The translations under genes and the position numbers were made by a program. Positions 11,432 through 23,605 of a stretch of DNA of 64,000 bases are shown here, piece by piece. How positions within the stretch are numbered: the stretch's first letter is position 1; each line of letters starts with the position of its first letter. The notes under the pieces were generated by a model that saw only the letters and a list, made by a program, of their open reading frames with translations, was not told the origin of the DNA and ran no database searches. Source of the stretch: Cervus elaphus (taxonomy: Eukaryota > Chordata > Mammalia > Artiodactyla > Cervidae); NCBI RefSeq assembly GCF_910594005.1, contig NC_057823.1:102782015-102846014 (forward strand), given 5' to 3'.

Positions 11432-11721
11432 GGTCCTGGGTGTTTATTGGAAGGACTGATGCTGAGGCTGAAACTCCAACACTTTGGGCACCTCATGTGA
11501 AGAGCTGACTCACTGGAAAAGACCCTGATGATGGGAGGGATTGGGGGCAGGAGGAGAAGGGGACAACAGAGGATGAGATGGCTGGATGGCATCACCGACT
11601 CGATGGGCATAAGTTTGAGTAAACTCCAGGAGTTGATTATAGACAGGGAGGCCTGGCGTGCTGCGATTCATGGGGTCGCAAAGAGTCAGACACGACTGAG
11701 TGACTGAACTGAACTGAACTG
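11432..11721 (+). mobile_element. BovB (RTE) 3'-terminal fragment with 10-bp TSD
   Basis: The fragment contains the 3' end of the BovB second ORF (a region encoding residues like HLM.RADSLEKT and RWLDGI) and its 3' terminus of repeated ACTGA units. The sequence AACATGCAAC lies on both sides, at 11422-11431 and 11722-11731, so this is a complete, severely 5'-truncated insertion. BovB encodes an endonuclease plus reverse transcriptase and supplies the machinery for Bov-tA and Bov-A SINEs; this copy has neither domain. Confidence 0.93.
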
Positions 11722-11731
11722 AACATGCAAC

Positions 11732-12104
11732 AGAGATTATATTTCTTCTGAACTGTTACCAATCGAAAAAACATGAATGCATAAATGGCAATTAAATAAG
11801 GTAACATTCTGAGTCAGTATGAGAATGAAATTTATATCATCTAGAACAGTCAATAATGGACTGGATTTCTGTCAATAGGGAGAGACCAGTGATAACTCTA
11901 ATTCACTTACCCACAGTCCTACAAGGGCTTTTTTTTTTTTTTTTTAACCCATGGGACTAGTTCTTAGGAAATGACCTCCAGTGTATACATAAGGGTGTTG
12001 CTGATTGAAGAGGTAGGGGTGGAGGAGCCACAAGACTTGGCCTCTCTCTGTCCCTTATAGCCAGAAGGAAGTTAAGGAAGCCTTAGGTGTCCATTTTACA
12101 CTTA
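11732..12104. other. Unassigned stretch with poly-T
   Basis: No gene or repeat family is recognised. A T-run occupies about 11931-11945. It is probably unique sequence. Confidence 0.4.
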
Positions 12105-13022
12105 AAAAAATATATATTTTTACATTGGAGCATAGTTAGTTAACAATGTTGTCTTAGTTTCAGATGTACCTGTACCTAGCCAAGTGATTCAGTTATGCGT
12201 AACTTGTGTCTATTCTTTTTAAAATTCATTCCCCATTTAGGCTGCTACAGAGTACTTGAACAGAGTTCCCTGTGCTGCACGGCAGGTCCTTTGGCCATCT
12301 GTTTTAAATACAGCCGTGTGTATATGTCAAGTCCACACTCCCCATCACTCCCTCCCCTCCACCCTTCCCCCCCCCGTAACCATAATGCTGTTCTCTAAGC
12401 CTGTGAGTCTGTTTCTGCTTTGTAAATAAGTTCATTTGCATCACATTTTGAAGATTCTGCATATAAGAGCTAGCACACGATATTTGGCTTTATCTTTCTG
12501 ACTTATGTCATTTAGTATGGTAATCTCCAGGTCCATCCATATTACTGTAAATGGCATGATTTCATTCTTTTTAACGGTTGAGTAGTATGTTAATGTGTAC
12601 ATGGACCACGTCTTATTTATCCATTCATCTGCTGATTGACACTTGGGTTTGCTTCTACGTCTCGGGTATCGTCAACGGCACTGCAGTGAACACTAGGGTG
12701 CAGATAGCCTTCCAAACCATGTTTTCATCAGAAATATGACGAACAGTATGCTTGCTGGTCATACGGTCACTCTATTTCTAGTTTCTTAAGGAACCTACAT
12801 ACTGTTCTCCATAGTGGCTGTACAAATTTACGTTCCCACCAACAGTGGAGAAGGGTTCCCTTTTCTCTACACCCTCTCCAGCATCTATTGTTTGTAGACT
12901 TTTTGATGGTGGTCATTCTGACTGCAGTGAGGTGATACTTCATTGTAGATTTGATTTGCATTTCTCTATTAGCACGTTGAGCATCTTTGCATGTGCCTCT
13001 TGGCACATCTGTATGTCTTCTT
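12105..13022 (-). mobile_element. L1 LINE 3' end (ORF2 C-terminus and 3' UTR)
   Basis: The plus strand shows the antisense L1 3' UTR (ACAGAGTACTTGAACAGAGT near 12247) followed by antisense ORF2 C-terminal sequence. A minus-strand frame within 12767-13022 still reads residues like NRCWRGCREKGTLLHCWWER and FLKKLEIE, the conserved C-terminal segment of L1 ORF2p. A run of ten C at 12368-12377 disrupts the 3' UTR. The copy is 5'-truncated, with several stops, and inactive. It is younger than the L1 at 4575. Confidence 0.9.
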
Positions 13023-13241
13023 AATTTGAAATGTAAACTCTTTAAGTCATCTAACCTCTTTTCCAAATAGTTCAATGTGTATTCAAAAGACTTCACTTTT
13101 TTAAGGAACATGTAAATTTCTCCTCCAAAATACGAAATTGCTCTCATAAAAATTCACAAAAATTGAGTAACTCATTTAAAAAATACCACAGAATGAAGTC
13201 TTTGCAGCACTCACTCCTATCCACATATTTTCTATATGACT
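13023..13241. other. Short unassigned gap between L1 and BovB
   Basis: About 220 bases of AT-rich sequence in which I recognise nothing. Confidence 0.4.
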
Positions 13242-13248
13242 ACAATTG

Positions 13249-13933
13249 TATTGGCTAAAATCATCACTAAGATCATGGCATCCAGTCCCATCACTTCATG
13301 GGAAATAGATGGGAAAACAGTGGAAACAGTGACAGACTTTATTTTTGGGGCTCCAAAATCACTGCAGATGATGACTGCAGCCATGAAACTAAAAGATGCT
13401 TGCTCCTTGGAAGAAAAGTTATGACCAACCTAAACAGCATATTAAAAAGCAGAGACATTACTTTGTCATCAAAGGTCCATCTAGTCAAGGCTATGGTTTT
13501 TCCAGTGGTCATGTATGGATGTGAGAGTTGGACTATAAAGAAAGCTGAGAGCTGAAGAATTGATGCTTTGAACTGTGGTGTTGGAGAAGACTCTGGAGAG
13601 TCCCTTGGACTGCAAGGAGATCCAACCAGTCCATCCTAAAGGAGATCAGTCCTGAATATTCATTGGAAGGACTGATCCTGAAGCTGAAACTCCAATACTT
13701 TGGCCACCTGATGCGAAGAGCTGACTCATTGGAAAAGACCCTGATGCTGGGAGGGATTGGGGGCAGGAGGAGAAGGGGACGACAGAGGATGAGATGGCTG
13801 GATGGCATCAGCGACTCAATGGACATGAGTTTGGGTGGACTCCAGGTATTGGTGATGGACAGGGAGGCCTGGCGTGCTGCAGTCCTTGGGGTTGCAAAGA
13901 GTCAGACATGACTGAGCAACTAAACTGAACTGA
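13249..13933 (+). mobile_element. BovB 3' fragment (ORF2 C-terminal region)
   Basis: Recognition starts clearly near 13265 (ACTAAGATCATGGCATC) and continues to the ACTGA-repeat end. It encodes the post-RT region of BovB ORF2 in pieces: SILKSRDITL, VMYGCESWTIKKAE, then RADSLEKTLMLG and MRWLDGI. At least one frame break lies near 13550, where the frame changes. The short repeat ACAATTG at 13242-13248 and 13934-13940 is a plausible TSD. Confidence 0.92.
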
Positions 13934-13940
13934 ACAATTG

Positions 13941-16900
13941 AATGACTTGAGCATCTACATGCACATTAAAATCTTCAGGAACATGCTCTTCATGATATCT
14001 AAATTCTTGAAGTGGCAACAGTCTTTTTTAACTTCTTAGATTAGAACAAAAACCAGGAGATAATGGTTGTAACTGCCATTCTTTGTAGCTATGTTTCACC
14101 TTCAAGTTGTAAATTTTAAGAATGCGCGTTTAGAATCAGTGTCATTGAGAAAAATGCTGTGTGTTTTAGACTGTAAATCATTTCAGCATGTTTAAAGTCA
14201 ACATGACCTTAGTATGAGATGCTAAAACTTGAAGTGTTACAAGATTTTAGTTATTATAAAATGCTTCACAATAGGTTCAAGAGAATGTTTACTAAATACA
14301 AAATAAAACAAAAAAAAAGGTCTGTTGATATATGTCTAGCAGCAGACCTTGTTCTTTTCAACAGAACTTAACATTCTAAGAAGGCAGTTATATATTCTTT
14401 CAAATAAGAATTAACACTGAAATTGAAATATTAGTTTTCTGATTAACTAAAATACCTATACATATCACTTATCCCGATACCCTACAGATTATCAAAGAAA
14501 TTGTTGTAATTCCCCTCCTTTCCAGAAGTTTACCATCAAACTCCATTGAAAAAAATAAAATAAGAAAACCACATCACTGTCAGTGGCGATTTGAAGGTCA
14601 TGATAGTCTCTGAAGGTCAATTTGCTGACCACAGTTCAGTGCTCTTGTTGTGTGCTGGGATAACCTGGGTGTTTTGCTGCAGCCTATTTCAATCAGGAGT
14701 TAACTTGTGAATAATCAAGAAATACTTCACAAACTTCTAAGTTCCACTTTCCTAATCCAAAGGTATGATAGGGTGCAGCCAACCATGGTGATTCAACTTG
14801 GAACAAGTTATTATCAGATAGAAAACATGATGGTTGGCTGAAAGGTGCTGGAACTTTTAAAGGCATCAGATGTTCTACCAAATACAATATGCACTTTTCT
14901 ATTTGTCAGTTTTCTCAAAATAGATCATTCATGCTGTACGGTTGAGCCTCTCATGTCAAAGACATCTGAACAAACTAAGAAAATAAGAGAACAAATCTTT
15001 CCCAAATTTTACATCATTCCCATATAATTAGCCGTGTATAAGATTTCTGCCTTCTTCCTTTTTTTTTTTCTCTCTCTCTATGGAAACTGTCTGCAGATAT
15101 CTCTGACAGAATAAGGCAGTATTTAAGCTGCCTGCCTGGCCTCTCTGCCTCAGAAAATCCAGAGCTGAGTTATGAACAATGAATCTAATGCAGTCTGGCA
15201 GAGAAATGGGATCACAAAATTAAAGATTTGTTAAAAAAAAAAAAAAAGATTAGATTAGGAGTTAACACAGTGTTGATGTTGGGTTCTTGTATTTGCATAT
15301 TAAAAGAGGGTCCTTTTTTTTCTTTTTTGTTATTTCCTTAGAGAAGGCTGAGCTTTTTATGATCACTTACATTTATTTAAAAAAAAAAAAAACTCAGTTG
15401 GCTCATGGGTTCCCCCAAGTCCGTTTAGTTTATTCTTAGAGTTCAGATGGCATTTCTGCTATAAAACAGCCTCCCTGAATAAACGTGAAGAGTATTCTGG
15501 GTATTAGCATGCAGATGAGAGCCTGGAGAATAACTCTGCTATGGTAATGCTTCCCAGACTGTTTTCTAAAAGGCTATCTGTGAGGGCCTGAAACATCAGC
15601 CGCAGAGGTTGATTGCTAAGACTGTGAGGCTATAACGTTCTATGCAAATGTAGGTACTGAACTTTAAACGTCTTCAGTTTATCTAGCTCTTTGTATAGAC
15701 TATTGAAAATAATCTGATGTTCAGAGAGCATTAAATGACACATAGATCAACTCAGAGATACCCTGAAGCAAGAAGAAATTAAACCTTGGCTACAAAATAG
15801 GCTACCAATTGCCGTTAGGTGGCTGGTATTATATATATTGTATACTTGAGGGAAATAATTGATAATTGACTACCAGCGAAACTTTCTGAAACATATTTTA
15901 AGGGAGAAGAGCAAATCTCATAACAAGGACAGTTCTTTCCGTTCATTAATGAGTTCAGAATTTTTTCCAGTGTCCAGGATTTTTTTTTTCCAAGGTACTT
16001 TAAAAAATATACTATGAGCATTTGAATAAATGAGAAGATATTTAAAATGAAGTCCCCTAACAAGTCACCTGCTTTACTATGTAATTGAATTTACTCTGAA
16101 TTTTAAAAGCCTATGTGCATTTTCTCCCATGACACCAATTCCTAGTCACTTTAATTAATTATTTTTTCCGTTATTTCTGAAAGTGATTTTATGTAATCTC
16201 TACCAGCTCCTACCATTTTAGTTTCCAGTTTAGAGCACCGAGAGACAGAATATACATTCTCACTTGGCAATGATGACTGCCATTTAGTTCTAAACTAGAT
16301 TTGCCCCTAAATTCCCAACATCATTAGAGGTGAAGAATAACAAAAGGCAGAAAGAGAGAGGAAGAAAAGCAGGAAAGAAAAATAAAGAGGAGAAAATGAA
16401 GTAGCACTGGTGGTGCAGAAGGAGGCAGGGTTAAAGGAGAAAACTGGAAAACGAATCTTCTTGTTGTGTTAATGTCCCTCTTTCATCATTGTCATCGAGT
16501 TATTCCCCAAATAGCACTTTCTTAGATTACTCCTCTGCCATATTTCAGTACACTCGGTACACTGGTCCTAACCCATCTGTTCACACCTTTACCACTATAA
16601 TTCCATGTTAATAATTTGCTGCAGTGAAGCAGCCTTTATGCTTTCTTCCTTACTTTCTTCTCCTCTACTTTAAAAGAAAAAGTTACCTCCTTCCTACAGG
16701 GTGAAATCAGAGACGTACCATGACTGAGGTAGGGAGTAACTCCAAGATGAGTAAGATCATCACTATTCTCAAAGTTTACAGATTTATAGAAACCAAATTA
16801 TAAATATAGGGAGTCAACTTTACTGAAAGGTAGCATTGATTCAGCTACAACAGAGATACAATAAGGTGACCCCTCACCTTATTAAAAGAAAGCCCACTTA

Positions 16901-18029
16901 CTTCTACAAAATTATAGGGGAAATAATTAAGATGGTCAGGTTTAACATAAAGCCAGGGTTCTGCTCATGTTAGACAAGAAGTGAAGAATTCTTCTCCAGT
17001 CCTGAGAGATGATGATTAATGTCTTGGTGCTTTTCTTTTTTTTTTTCCTTAAAAATAAAATCACATTACAATATTAAATGTTTAGAGCAGTCTTATCAAA
17101 AGTGGCGGCTTTTTAGATACAGAAGGACAGTATAACTTATCATCCGAACTGGGACATTTTTTAGAGTAAAAAGAACATAATTGACAGTGGGACTGCCGCC
17201 ATATGGTCACCTTAGTTAGGTAGCCAATATCATTTTTCTGTCTTTGAACAGTTTTTATCAACTGGTATCAATTTGAAGAAAGGAAAAAAAAAAGAAAACA
17301 ACATAGCTAAATGTATCCTGAGGATAAGTTGTTAAACATAAAACATCCATTAAATGTAAACTAAGAGGATGCCTAAAGCCTATTTAGTTAAAAGACTTAA
17401 CCCTTTTAATCTAAGCAGGAAAAAAAGTGAAAAACTAAAGTATTAATACCTACCATAAGGTAAATACAATCTTTTTCTGAGAAATTTTTATAGTATATGT
17501 GATAACTTATAAAATCCTAATTTACCACTTACAGGCCATTTTAATTAGGGTAGAAATGTGTTCCCAGAGTACCTTAGACTTTAGATCCAGGAAAATAGTC
17601 ACTTGTCATAGTATGCTAAAAGTATGTTATAAGAACCTTTTCATTGTAATACACTAAATCTCTGCACAGTTATGATTCCATAAAATAAAACCATAAATTA
17701 TTTTGTCAAAAATCATTTTACTTTCAAAAAAAAAAATTAAAGCAAATAGGTATTCAAAGAAGGAAGTATTTATATTCACTTTTCCTCCCATAGTGACATA
17801 TTACCAATTAATAATGATCTTGAGGTGTTATTAAAATACAGAATCTGAATGAAAGTCACATAAAATGAAAGCTGTTATAATATCATTGCCCTTCACATAT
17901 TGGAAAATATTTTTTCTAGAAACTTAAAAAACTTGGTTAGGTTTGTATCTGTTTCCCTATGCAAAAATAAATGAAAACTTCTAGTAACTATTTAATAAAT
18001 AAATCAAGTTCACACATAAATATGAGTAT
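13941..18029. other. 4-kb AT-rich stretch, possibly unique sequence
   Basis: I find no convincing mobile element or gene. Low-complexity runs are at 15231-15247 (A), 15380-15392 (A), 17035-17047 (T) and 16330-16400 (purine-rich). The span 15100-15700 is less AT-rich, and its repeat-free look makes it a candidate for conserved noncoding DNA, but this is inference only. Confidence 0.4.
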
Positions 18030-18174
18030 AAGACATTTCCCAAACTTTACTACCAATTGGAATAATTGTTCCTCATTTCCCTCTCTAAAACCATATAATT
18101 TCAATGATGGAGTATATATCCTGGGCATTAGGACTTTGAAACTACCCAGGTTATTAAAATATATGATTGAGAAC
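18030..18174 (+). mobile_element. hAT-Charlie relic, MER20-like
   Basis: Its left end reads TTTCCCAAACTTTAC and its right end TTGAGAACTACTG. These resemble the TTCTCAAACTTT and TTTGAGAACCACTG ends of short MER20-type hAT elements, and a CCCAGGTTATTAAAA block corresponds to the CCCAGGTGAT region. It is non-autonomous, heavily diverged and has no coding content. Confidence 0.45.
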
Positions 18175-18899
18175 TACTGTGCTATATAATTAAAAGTAAA
18201 TCTTCTATATCCCATTCCACTGTCCATTTAGCTAAATATTGAAAAATCATGTTTTGGAACAATAATCAGCAGAGTTTGTCCACTGACTTTGCTTTCTCTT
18301 TTTCTACTAAATCCGACATTTAGAGATACAGTGTTATATATTCTTACTTCTTTGTTATGCATTTTTTCCTTGTTTTATCCTGACTAACAATTTCAGATAA
18401 TGTTGATGGATATTTCGATTTCTAATCTCTAATCCTGACATTCTCTTTGACATGCCAAATATTATCTATAAACACAGACTCTTTAATTAACCAACCAATT
18501 TGCCTGGCATTCATTGCTTTATATCTGTCATCATTGTAGTTCTCAATTCTTTTTCACTTTCTCCTTCATGAAATTTCCATTAAAATTGTGGCCTTCGATC
18601 TCTCTGGGGACTACCAGATAAAAAGTGCAATACTGCTTTCGATAAAATTTTCAGAAGCTTCATTTCTTTTGTTATTCCCAAACTTAACAGTTCTACATGA
18701 AAAGATAGAAACACTTTCATACATGTTAGTTATGTACTTTTATTGAGACATATCCTCAGAACCTTCTAAGTATTAACAGATATAGAGAGTTTTAGTCAAA
18801 ATAATCAAGCTTTTCAGTAATTAAGGATGTTTTTCTTCTTACCAATACATTTTCACTCCAAAATATCTCTATCTTCAAATATTAACTTGCCATGTTTTA
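18175..18899. other. Unassigned AT-rich stretch
   Basis: No gene, RNA or recognisable repeat was found between the MER20-like relic and the CHR SINE. Confidence 0.4.
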
Positions 18900-19175
18900 A
18901 TAATTTTATTTGCTTATTTATTTTTGGCTGTGCTGGCTCTTGATTGCTGTGTGAGCTTTTCTCTAGTTGAGGCAGACGGGGGCCACCCTCCACGTGCTTC
19001 TCGATGTAGCGGACTCCCCACCATGGAGCAGGGGCTCTAGGCAAGGTGGGTCCCACATTTGTGGCCATGGGCCTAGTTACTCTGCAGCACATGGAATCCC
19101 CTGGACCAGGGATGGAATCCACGCCTCCAGAGTTGGCAGGCGGACTCTTCACCACTGAGTCACCAGGGAAGGCCT
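18900..19175 (-). mobile_element. CHR-type SINE
   Basis: The minus strand starts AGGCCTTCCCTGGTGACTCA, continues through the tRNA-derived head and CHR body, and ends with AGCCAGCACAGCCAAAAATA, a typical CHR 3' end with an A-rich tail. It is diverged, and frames over it on either strand are incidental. Flanks share only an imperfect TTTTATTTGC versus TTTTATATTTGC repeat. Confidence 0.83.
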
Positions 19176-19365
19176 GAAAGTTTTATATTTGCCACTAGTA
19201 CTTCCTTCTACTACTGAATCCCTAGAGCAGCGTGTCACTACAAGAAATCACAGAGGCCTATAGAGACGAGGTCCCGAGTGAGGCTCCCTGGAGGAAGAAA
19301 CTGCTCACATGCAAGCTCCACATAAATGAGCCCTCACTTGAAGATGTTAATCTAGGCCAGTGTGT
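19176..19365. other. Short unassigned spacer
   Basis: About 190 bases between the CHR SINE and the BovB fragment in which I recognise nothing. Confidence 0.4.
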
Positions 19366-20428
19366 CTTAGTTCAGTTCAGTCGCTCAGTCATGTCTGATT
19401 CTTTGCGACCCCATGAATCGCAGAACGCCAGGCCTCCCTGTCCATCACCAGCTCCCGGAGTTCACCCAAACTCATGCCCATCGAGCCAGTGACGCCATCC
19501 AGCCATCTCATCCTCTGTCGTCCCCTTCTGCTCCTGCCCCCAATCCCTCCCAGAATCAGGGTCTTTTCCAATGAGTCAGCTCTTCTCATCAGGTGGCCAA
19601 AGTATTGGTGTTTCAGCTTCAGCATCAGCCCTTCCAATGAACACCCAGGACTGATCTCCTTTAGGATGGACTGGTTGGATCTCCTTGCAGTCCAAGGGAC
19701 TCTCCAGAGTCTTCTCCAACACCACAGTTCAAAAGCATCAATATTTCCGTGCTCAGCTTTCTTCACAGTCCAACTCTCACATCCATACATGACCACTGGA
19801 AAAACCATAGCCTTGACCAGACTGACCTTTGTTGGCAAAGTAATGTCTCTGCTTTTCAGTATGCTGTCTAGGTTGGTCATAACTTTCCTTCCAAAGAGTA
19901 AGCGTTTTTCAATTTCATGGCTGCAGTCACCATCTGCAGTGATTTTAGAGCCCCCAAAATTAAGTCTGACACTGTTTCCACTGTCTCCCCATCTATTTTC
20001 CATGAAGTGATGGGACCAGATGCCATGATCTTAGTTTTCTGAATGTTGAGCTTTAAGCCAACTTTTTCACTCTCCTTTTTCACTTTCATCAGGAGGGTCT
20101 TTAGTTCTTCTTCATTTTCTGCCATAAGGGTGGTGTCATCTGCATATCTGAGGTTATTGATATTTCTCCTGGAAATCTTGATTCCAGCTTGTGCTTCTTC
20201 CAGCCCAAAATTTCTCATGATGTACTCTGCATGTAAGTTAAATAAGCAGGGTGACCATATACAGCCTTGACATACTCCTTTCCCTATTTGGAACCAGTCT
20301 GTTGTTCCATGTCCAGTTCTAGCTGTTGCTTCCTGACCTGCATATAGGTTTCTCAAGAGGTAGGTTAGGTGGTCTGGTATTCCCATCTCTTTCAGAATTT
20401 TCCACAGTTTATTGTGATCCACACAGAC
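19366..20428 (-). mobile_element. BovB 3' half retaining reverse-transcriptase core
   Basis: This is a 5'-truncated BovB of about 1.06 kb on the minus strand. Its 3' end (TTCAGTTCAGTCGCTCAG on the plus strand) lies at 19366. The reading frame from 20422 down to about 19877 encodes the reverse-transcriptase part: RNLYAGQEAT, then GTTDWFQIGKGVCQGCIWSP, then the catalytic-motif block LRYADD at 20135-20146. A second frame, from 20003 to 19389, carries the C-terminal region (VMYGCESWTVKK, RRADSLEKT, MRWLDG). One frameshift near 19900-20000 separates them, so the 3' half is nearly intact compared with the other copies. No clear TSD is visible. Confidence 0.95.
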
Positions 20429-22341
20429 ATGTAATCAAAGAAACAGAAATAAACTGTCACTCAGACTAATGTTAGTATAGAAAGGTTCTCTCTCCCCAAA
20501 CAATGTTCTTAGATTGCAGAGAATCAAATACAGTTCTGTATTCCAAAGAATATGAATTCAGCTATGGATGGGATTGCATATATATAAAGCATAAAGTTAT
20601 GAGCTAAGTTATGAGCTTAATTTACTCACTTTCTTATTCATATGTATCATGAATCCAATACATGAAACACAGAAAATTAAGCAAAAGACAAACTAGGCAA
20701 TTTGGAGGGAGCAAATTAAAGTGTAATGACAACCATGTAAATTTATTTTATTTGTAAGTTTTGCATTAACTCTCATTACCATTTGTAATATAGCAATCCC
20801 CTTAAAACTTTACCTAACCTTGTTATGAGTCTCTGGAATATATATTAATTTATCTTTAAAAGATATTTTATCTTCTGAGTTTTAAAACAAATATGAAATA
20901 GAACCCACTCTTCTCTGGTCTTCCTAAAAGTTTAGCCTTCTCTTCTATAAGTGATTAAAAATAGTTTTAAATAACAAAGCTGACCCAAATAATTCATCTT
21001 TTTACATGCCAAGTTTCTTTAAAGCTAAATTGCTTTTAGTAACAGTTGATTTCAATTACAAATTAACTTTGATTTGTTGCTGTTCTTGTCTATGGCATTT
21101 GACAGGAATGAATAACTGGTCTATAAATTCTAGTATCAAATCTGCATCTGTCAAATCATTAGACATTATCTTTAAGAGATTCAAGAAAACCTAAGAAGAA
21201 ACAAAAATAATTCTTCCATGAAATCATTCTTAATTCCAAAGACATAGTTCAGAAACAAATTATGTTTTGCATATTTTAATTTTAACTAAGAAGTGATTAA
21301 AGTAAAAACATATTCATTTTTTGTTCTTTTAGGACTAAAATAGAGTTCCATTTTAAAAAATTGTAAAGCTAAAGTGCTTTGCACAATTAATAAATATTTT
21401 AGTCATTTATACCTTATAGCCTTTCCCCACAAAAACTGTCACCAGTTGACCTTTTCAGCTTCTCATTTAAAAAAAAAAAAGAGAAATGCAGCCTTGCAGT
21501 CCGTGTTAGAATAAAAGTAGTTGAATTCTAAGTTATATCTTTAGGTTGGAAATAGAAACTATCATGTAGGGATTATTCAGGGAAGTTCACAGAACTATTT
21601 TTATTTCTTTAGACTTATCTATGTGATTATCTTCACAGGTTTAGAATCCCTTTAAGGTCAACAAGCTAGGTTATAGAGGACAGTTTATGTGGGTATATGC
21701 ACTAATACTAAAACCTGCAATGTAGGCCAAGCATTCCCATGTACTGGTGGGAGCACGGAAGAAAACTAAAGTCAGCATCAACAATGTCATATGCCTATAT
21801 TTAATCAATGCATTTTCCTTGCTGTCTGAGATTTAGAGATTGTCAAGAACTTCAGCTTCAACTATCATGGCCCCTCTTCTTCAGTAAATCCTTCCCACGG
21901 TGAACTCTTAGATTTGCCTGTACATGGAAGTATCTTAATTCTATACCCTTATAGCCTAGTAAATAATTCTGTGCCTCAACATTATACTCTCTTCACTCTA
22001 ACGTTGTTGCAAATTACAGATGATTATAAATCTTTGAATATAAAGTTCATCCAATCTCTCTTTTTAGGATTACATTATCTTGAATGGTTTTAGTTTTCTT
22101 TCTATACATCCTAGATAATCAAGATCTCTTAGCCAAGAAGAATCATAAAAGTGGTCCTTTTGTTACATTAATCCTATAGATCATTAAATTTAGAACAGTG
22201 GAACACTGCTTTCTCTGTTCCTACATTTGTGATGCTAAGCTGTAATAAATAAAATCAGCCGGCATGTAGATTGCTCTCATTATATTCTGCGGTCTCCAGC
22301 CTTCGCAGAGTGAGCCTTCAGCCCCACTGGTCAATCCTTTC
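20429..22341. other. AT-rich unassigned stretch
   Basis: I see no gene or confident repeat in about 1.9 kb. An A-run lies at 21470-21480. Confidence 0.4.
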
Positions 22342-22351
22342 AAGAGCTGCT

Positions 22352-22810
22352 ATCCAAAAGTCTACAAGCAATAAATGCTGGAGAGGGTGTGGAGAAAAGG
22401 GAACCCTCTTACACTGTTGGTGGGAATGCAAACTAGTACAGCCGCTATGGAAAACAGTGTGGAGATTTCTTAAAAAACTGGAAATAGAACTGCCATATGA
22501 CCCAGCAATACCACTTCTGGGCATACACACTGAGGAAACCAGATCTGAAAGAGACACGTGCACCCCAATGTTCATCGCAGCACTGTTTATAATAGCCAGG
22601 ACATGGAAGCAACCTAGATGCCCATCAGCAGATGAATGGATAAGGAAGCTGTGGTACATATACACCATGGAATATTACTCAGCCATTAAAAAGAATTCAT
22701 TTGAATCAGTCCTAATGAGATGGATGAAACTGGAGCCTATTATACAGAGTGAAGTAAGCCAGAAAGATAAAGAACATTACAGCATACTAACACATATATA
22801 TGGAATTTAG
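22352..22810 (+). pseudogene. L1 ORF2p C-terminal fragment, open frame
   Basis: An uninterrupted frame of about 152 codons inside the L1 insertion ends at a TAG at 22808-22810. It contains the conserved L1 ORF2p C-terminal segment: CWRGCGEKGTLLHCWWECK, FLKKLEIELPYDPAIPLLGI, then DEWIRKLWYIYTMEYYSAI. This region lies beyond endonuclease and reverse transcriptase, so no catalytic domain remains. The frame extends upstream of 22352 only by chance through host sequence. Lack of stops indicates a recent insertion. Confidence 0.92.
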
Positions 22811-23181
22811 AAAGATGGTAACGATAACCCTATATGCAAAACGGAAAAAGAGACACAGAAATACAGAACAGACTTTTGAACTCTGTGGGAGAATGTGAGG
22901 GTGGGATATTTCAAAAGAACAGCATGTATGCTATCTATGGTGAAACAGATCACCAGCCCAGGTGGGATGCATGAGACAAGTGCTCCGGCCTGGTGCACTG
23001 GGAAGACCCAGAGGAATCGGGTGGAGAGGGAGATGGGAGGGGGGATCGGGATGGGGAATACGTGTAAATCTATGGCTGATTCATATCAATGTATGACCAA
23101 AAAAAAAAAAAAAATTAAAAAAAAAAAAAGAAGAAAAAAAATATAATTCAGTGTTTACAAAAAAAAAAAAAAAAAAAAAAA
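22352..23181 (+). mobile_element. Young 5'-truncated L1 with 10-bp TSD and split A-tail
   Basis: The insertion carries the last part of L1 ORF2, the 3' UTR (ATCACCAGCCCAGG and GGGATGGGGAATACGTGTAA motifs), and a long A-rich tail from 23098. AAGAGCTGCT lies at 22342-22351 and again at 23182-23191, a TSD that fixes both ends. Compared with the L1 3' end at 51.1 kb, this copy goes from the TATGAC motif straight into A-rich sequence and lacks about 45 bases of the terminal 3' UTR. The tail is split: a second A-run (about 23160-23182) follows the non-A sequence TATAATTCAGTGTTTAC at 23142-23158. Confidence 0.95.
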
Positions 23182-23524
23182 AAGAGCTGCTTGTCATCCC
23201 TTTCTGATTATTCAAAGAAAATCACTAGACTGGAGTAACTGAAGGATGATTACCATGCTCTGGCCCTTTTGTATCTTCAATACACAGGAATGCTTGGCCT
23301 ATACTATATGAATGTACGAGTTTTCCAAAAGTAAGATCTCTTTCCAATTTTCCAAGTCTTCATTTCTTTTTCAAGTACTGTCAATCTCAGCAGCTGAAAT
23401 GTGAGACTTTTCAAGGACACTTACCAACAGTAATCGGGTACTACTTTTTTCTGGCAATGCCTTAAGTATTTTGATATTGCTTAATACTCAACAATATTTC
23501 TCATGAAACATAGCTTATTATTCA

Positions 23525-23605
23525 CTTTTACACTTGAGAGAGATAATTGGACTTTTAAGTAGCCTGCCCATGTTTATACAGCTAGAATCAGGCCTGATGA
23601 CATGT
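23525..23605 (-). mobile_element. MIR SINE fragment
   Basis: The order TTTTACACTTGAGAGAGATA, then AAGTAGCCTGCCCATG, then ATACAGCTAGAA follows the antisense MIR core (TTTTACAGATGAGGAAACTG, AAGTAACTTGCCCAAGGTCA, CACAGCTAGTAA). It is very diverged. Confidence 0.4.

Noticed and set aside
22318..22668. Minus-strand 116-codon frame
   Set aside because: It is the antisense of the L1 ORF2 C-terminal region, whose plus frame is the real (now dead) coding sense.
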